Assembly (NCBI GenBank): GCA_020725405.1 | Contig: DYFB01000017.1 | Location: 1 to 59,996, forward strand | Length of the DNA: 59,996 nucleotides | Source of the DNA: Symbiobacterium sp. | GTDB lineage: Bacteria > Bacillota > Sulfobacillia > UBA995 > UBA9673 | Direction: 5' to 3' | In this document: in pieces, positions 59,885 through 59,996 of the stretch | Layout: each line of letters opens with the position of its first letter | How positions within the stretch are numbered: position 1 is the stretch's first letter | Notes under the pieces: generated by a model | Told to the model about the DNA's origin: nothing | Seen by the model: the letters and a program-made list of their open reading frames with translations, nothing else | Databases searched by the model: none | Made by a program: the position numbers and the translations under genes

Positions 59885-59996
<112 letters not shown>

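Overview
The window is about 60 kb of very GC-rich (roughly 70%) bacterial DNA, densely packed with genes that often overlap by a few bases. The gene content points to a spore-forming Bacillota (Firmicutes) lineage of high GC, Symbiobacterium/Moorella/Limnochorda-like in flavour. Evidence: a T-box leader on proC, an FMN riboswitch on a RibU transporter, a SpoIIE-type phosphatase, a CotS-like kinase and an FadN/FadA pair. This placement is inferred from gene families; no rRNA or marker phylogeny is available in the window. The right edge ends in 28 consecutive C, which looks like a contig end.

Left third (1-22.7 kb): a truncated CapA-type metallophosphatase, an RlmI-like methyltransferase, a fadN-fadA beta-oxidation operon with a clear terminator, two membrane-anchored redoxins, nikR, an SH3 protein divergent from thiN, an M28 peptidase, T-box-proC, a GNAT, an SDR and a DUF4838 protein. 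A three-gene minus-strand operon (2Fe-2S ferredoxin, [FeFe]-hydrogenase-like PAS sensor, PP2C/SpoIIE phosphatase) follows, with a near-consensus Rex operator just upstream. FMN riboswitch-ribU closes this part.

Middle (22.7-43.5 kb): alpha-glucan enzymes (GH15; DUF4912 plus GH57), a lipoprotein, and a minus-strand operon of about 12 kb. That operon encodes an FAD-linked oxidase, two CCG-type Fe-S subunits, GlpA, GlpB, DUF362, an FGGY kinase and two HAD phosphatases. Its promoter overlaps an 18-bp palindrome and lies next to a YhfZ-like GntR regulator gene. It looks like a membrane-feeding dehydrogenase pathway for glycerol, glycerol phosphate or a related polyol/hydroxyacid.

Right third (43.5-60 kb): a polysaccharide deacetylase, a second membrane M28 peptidase, a nucleotidyltransferase fused to a degenerate phosphomannomutase domain, a GT4 glycosyltransferase, a glycogen debranching enzyme and NadE. 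These are followed by a surface or spore-coat-like locus: a GT4 enzyme, a nucleotide-sugar dehydrogenase, a CotS-like kinase, and two small related proteins sharing a NAQGQG motif behind a possible sporulation promoter. A recurring feature is short GC-rich tandem repeats, each with its own unit. They lie between genes (15-38 bp units) or in frame inside genes (15, 18 or 30 bp).
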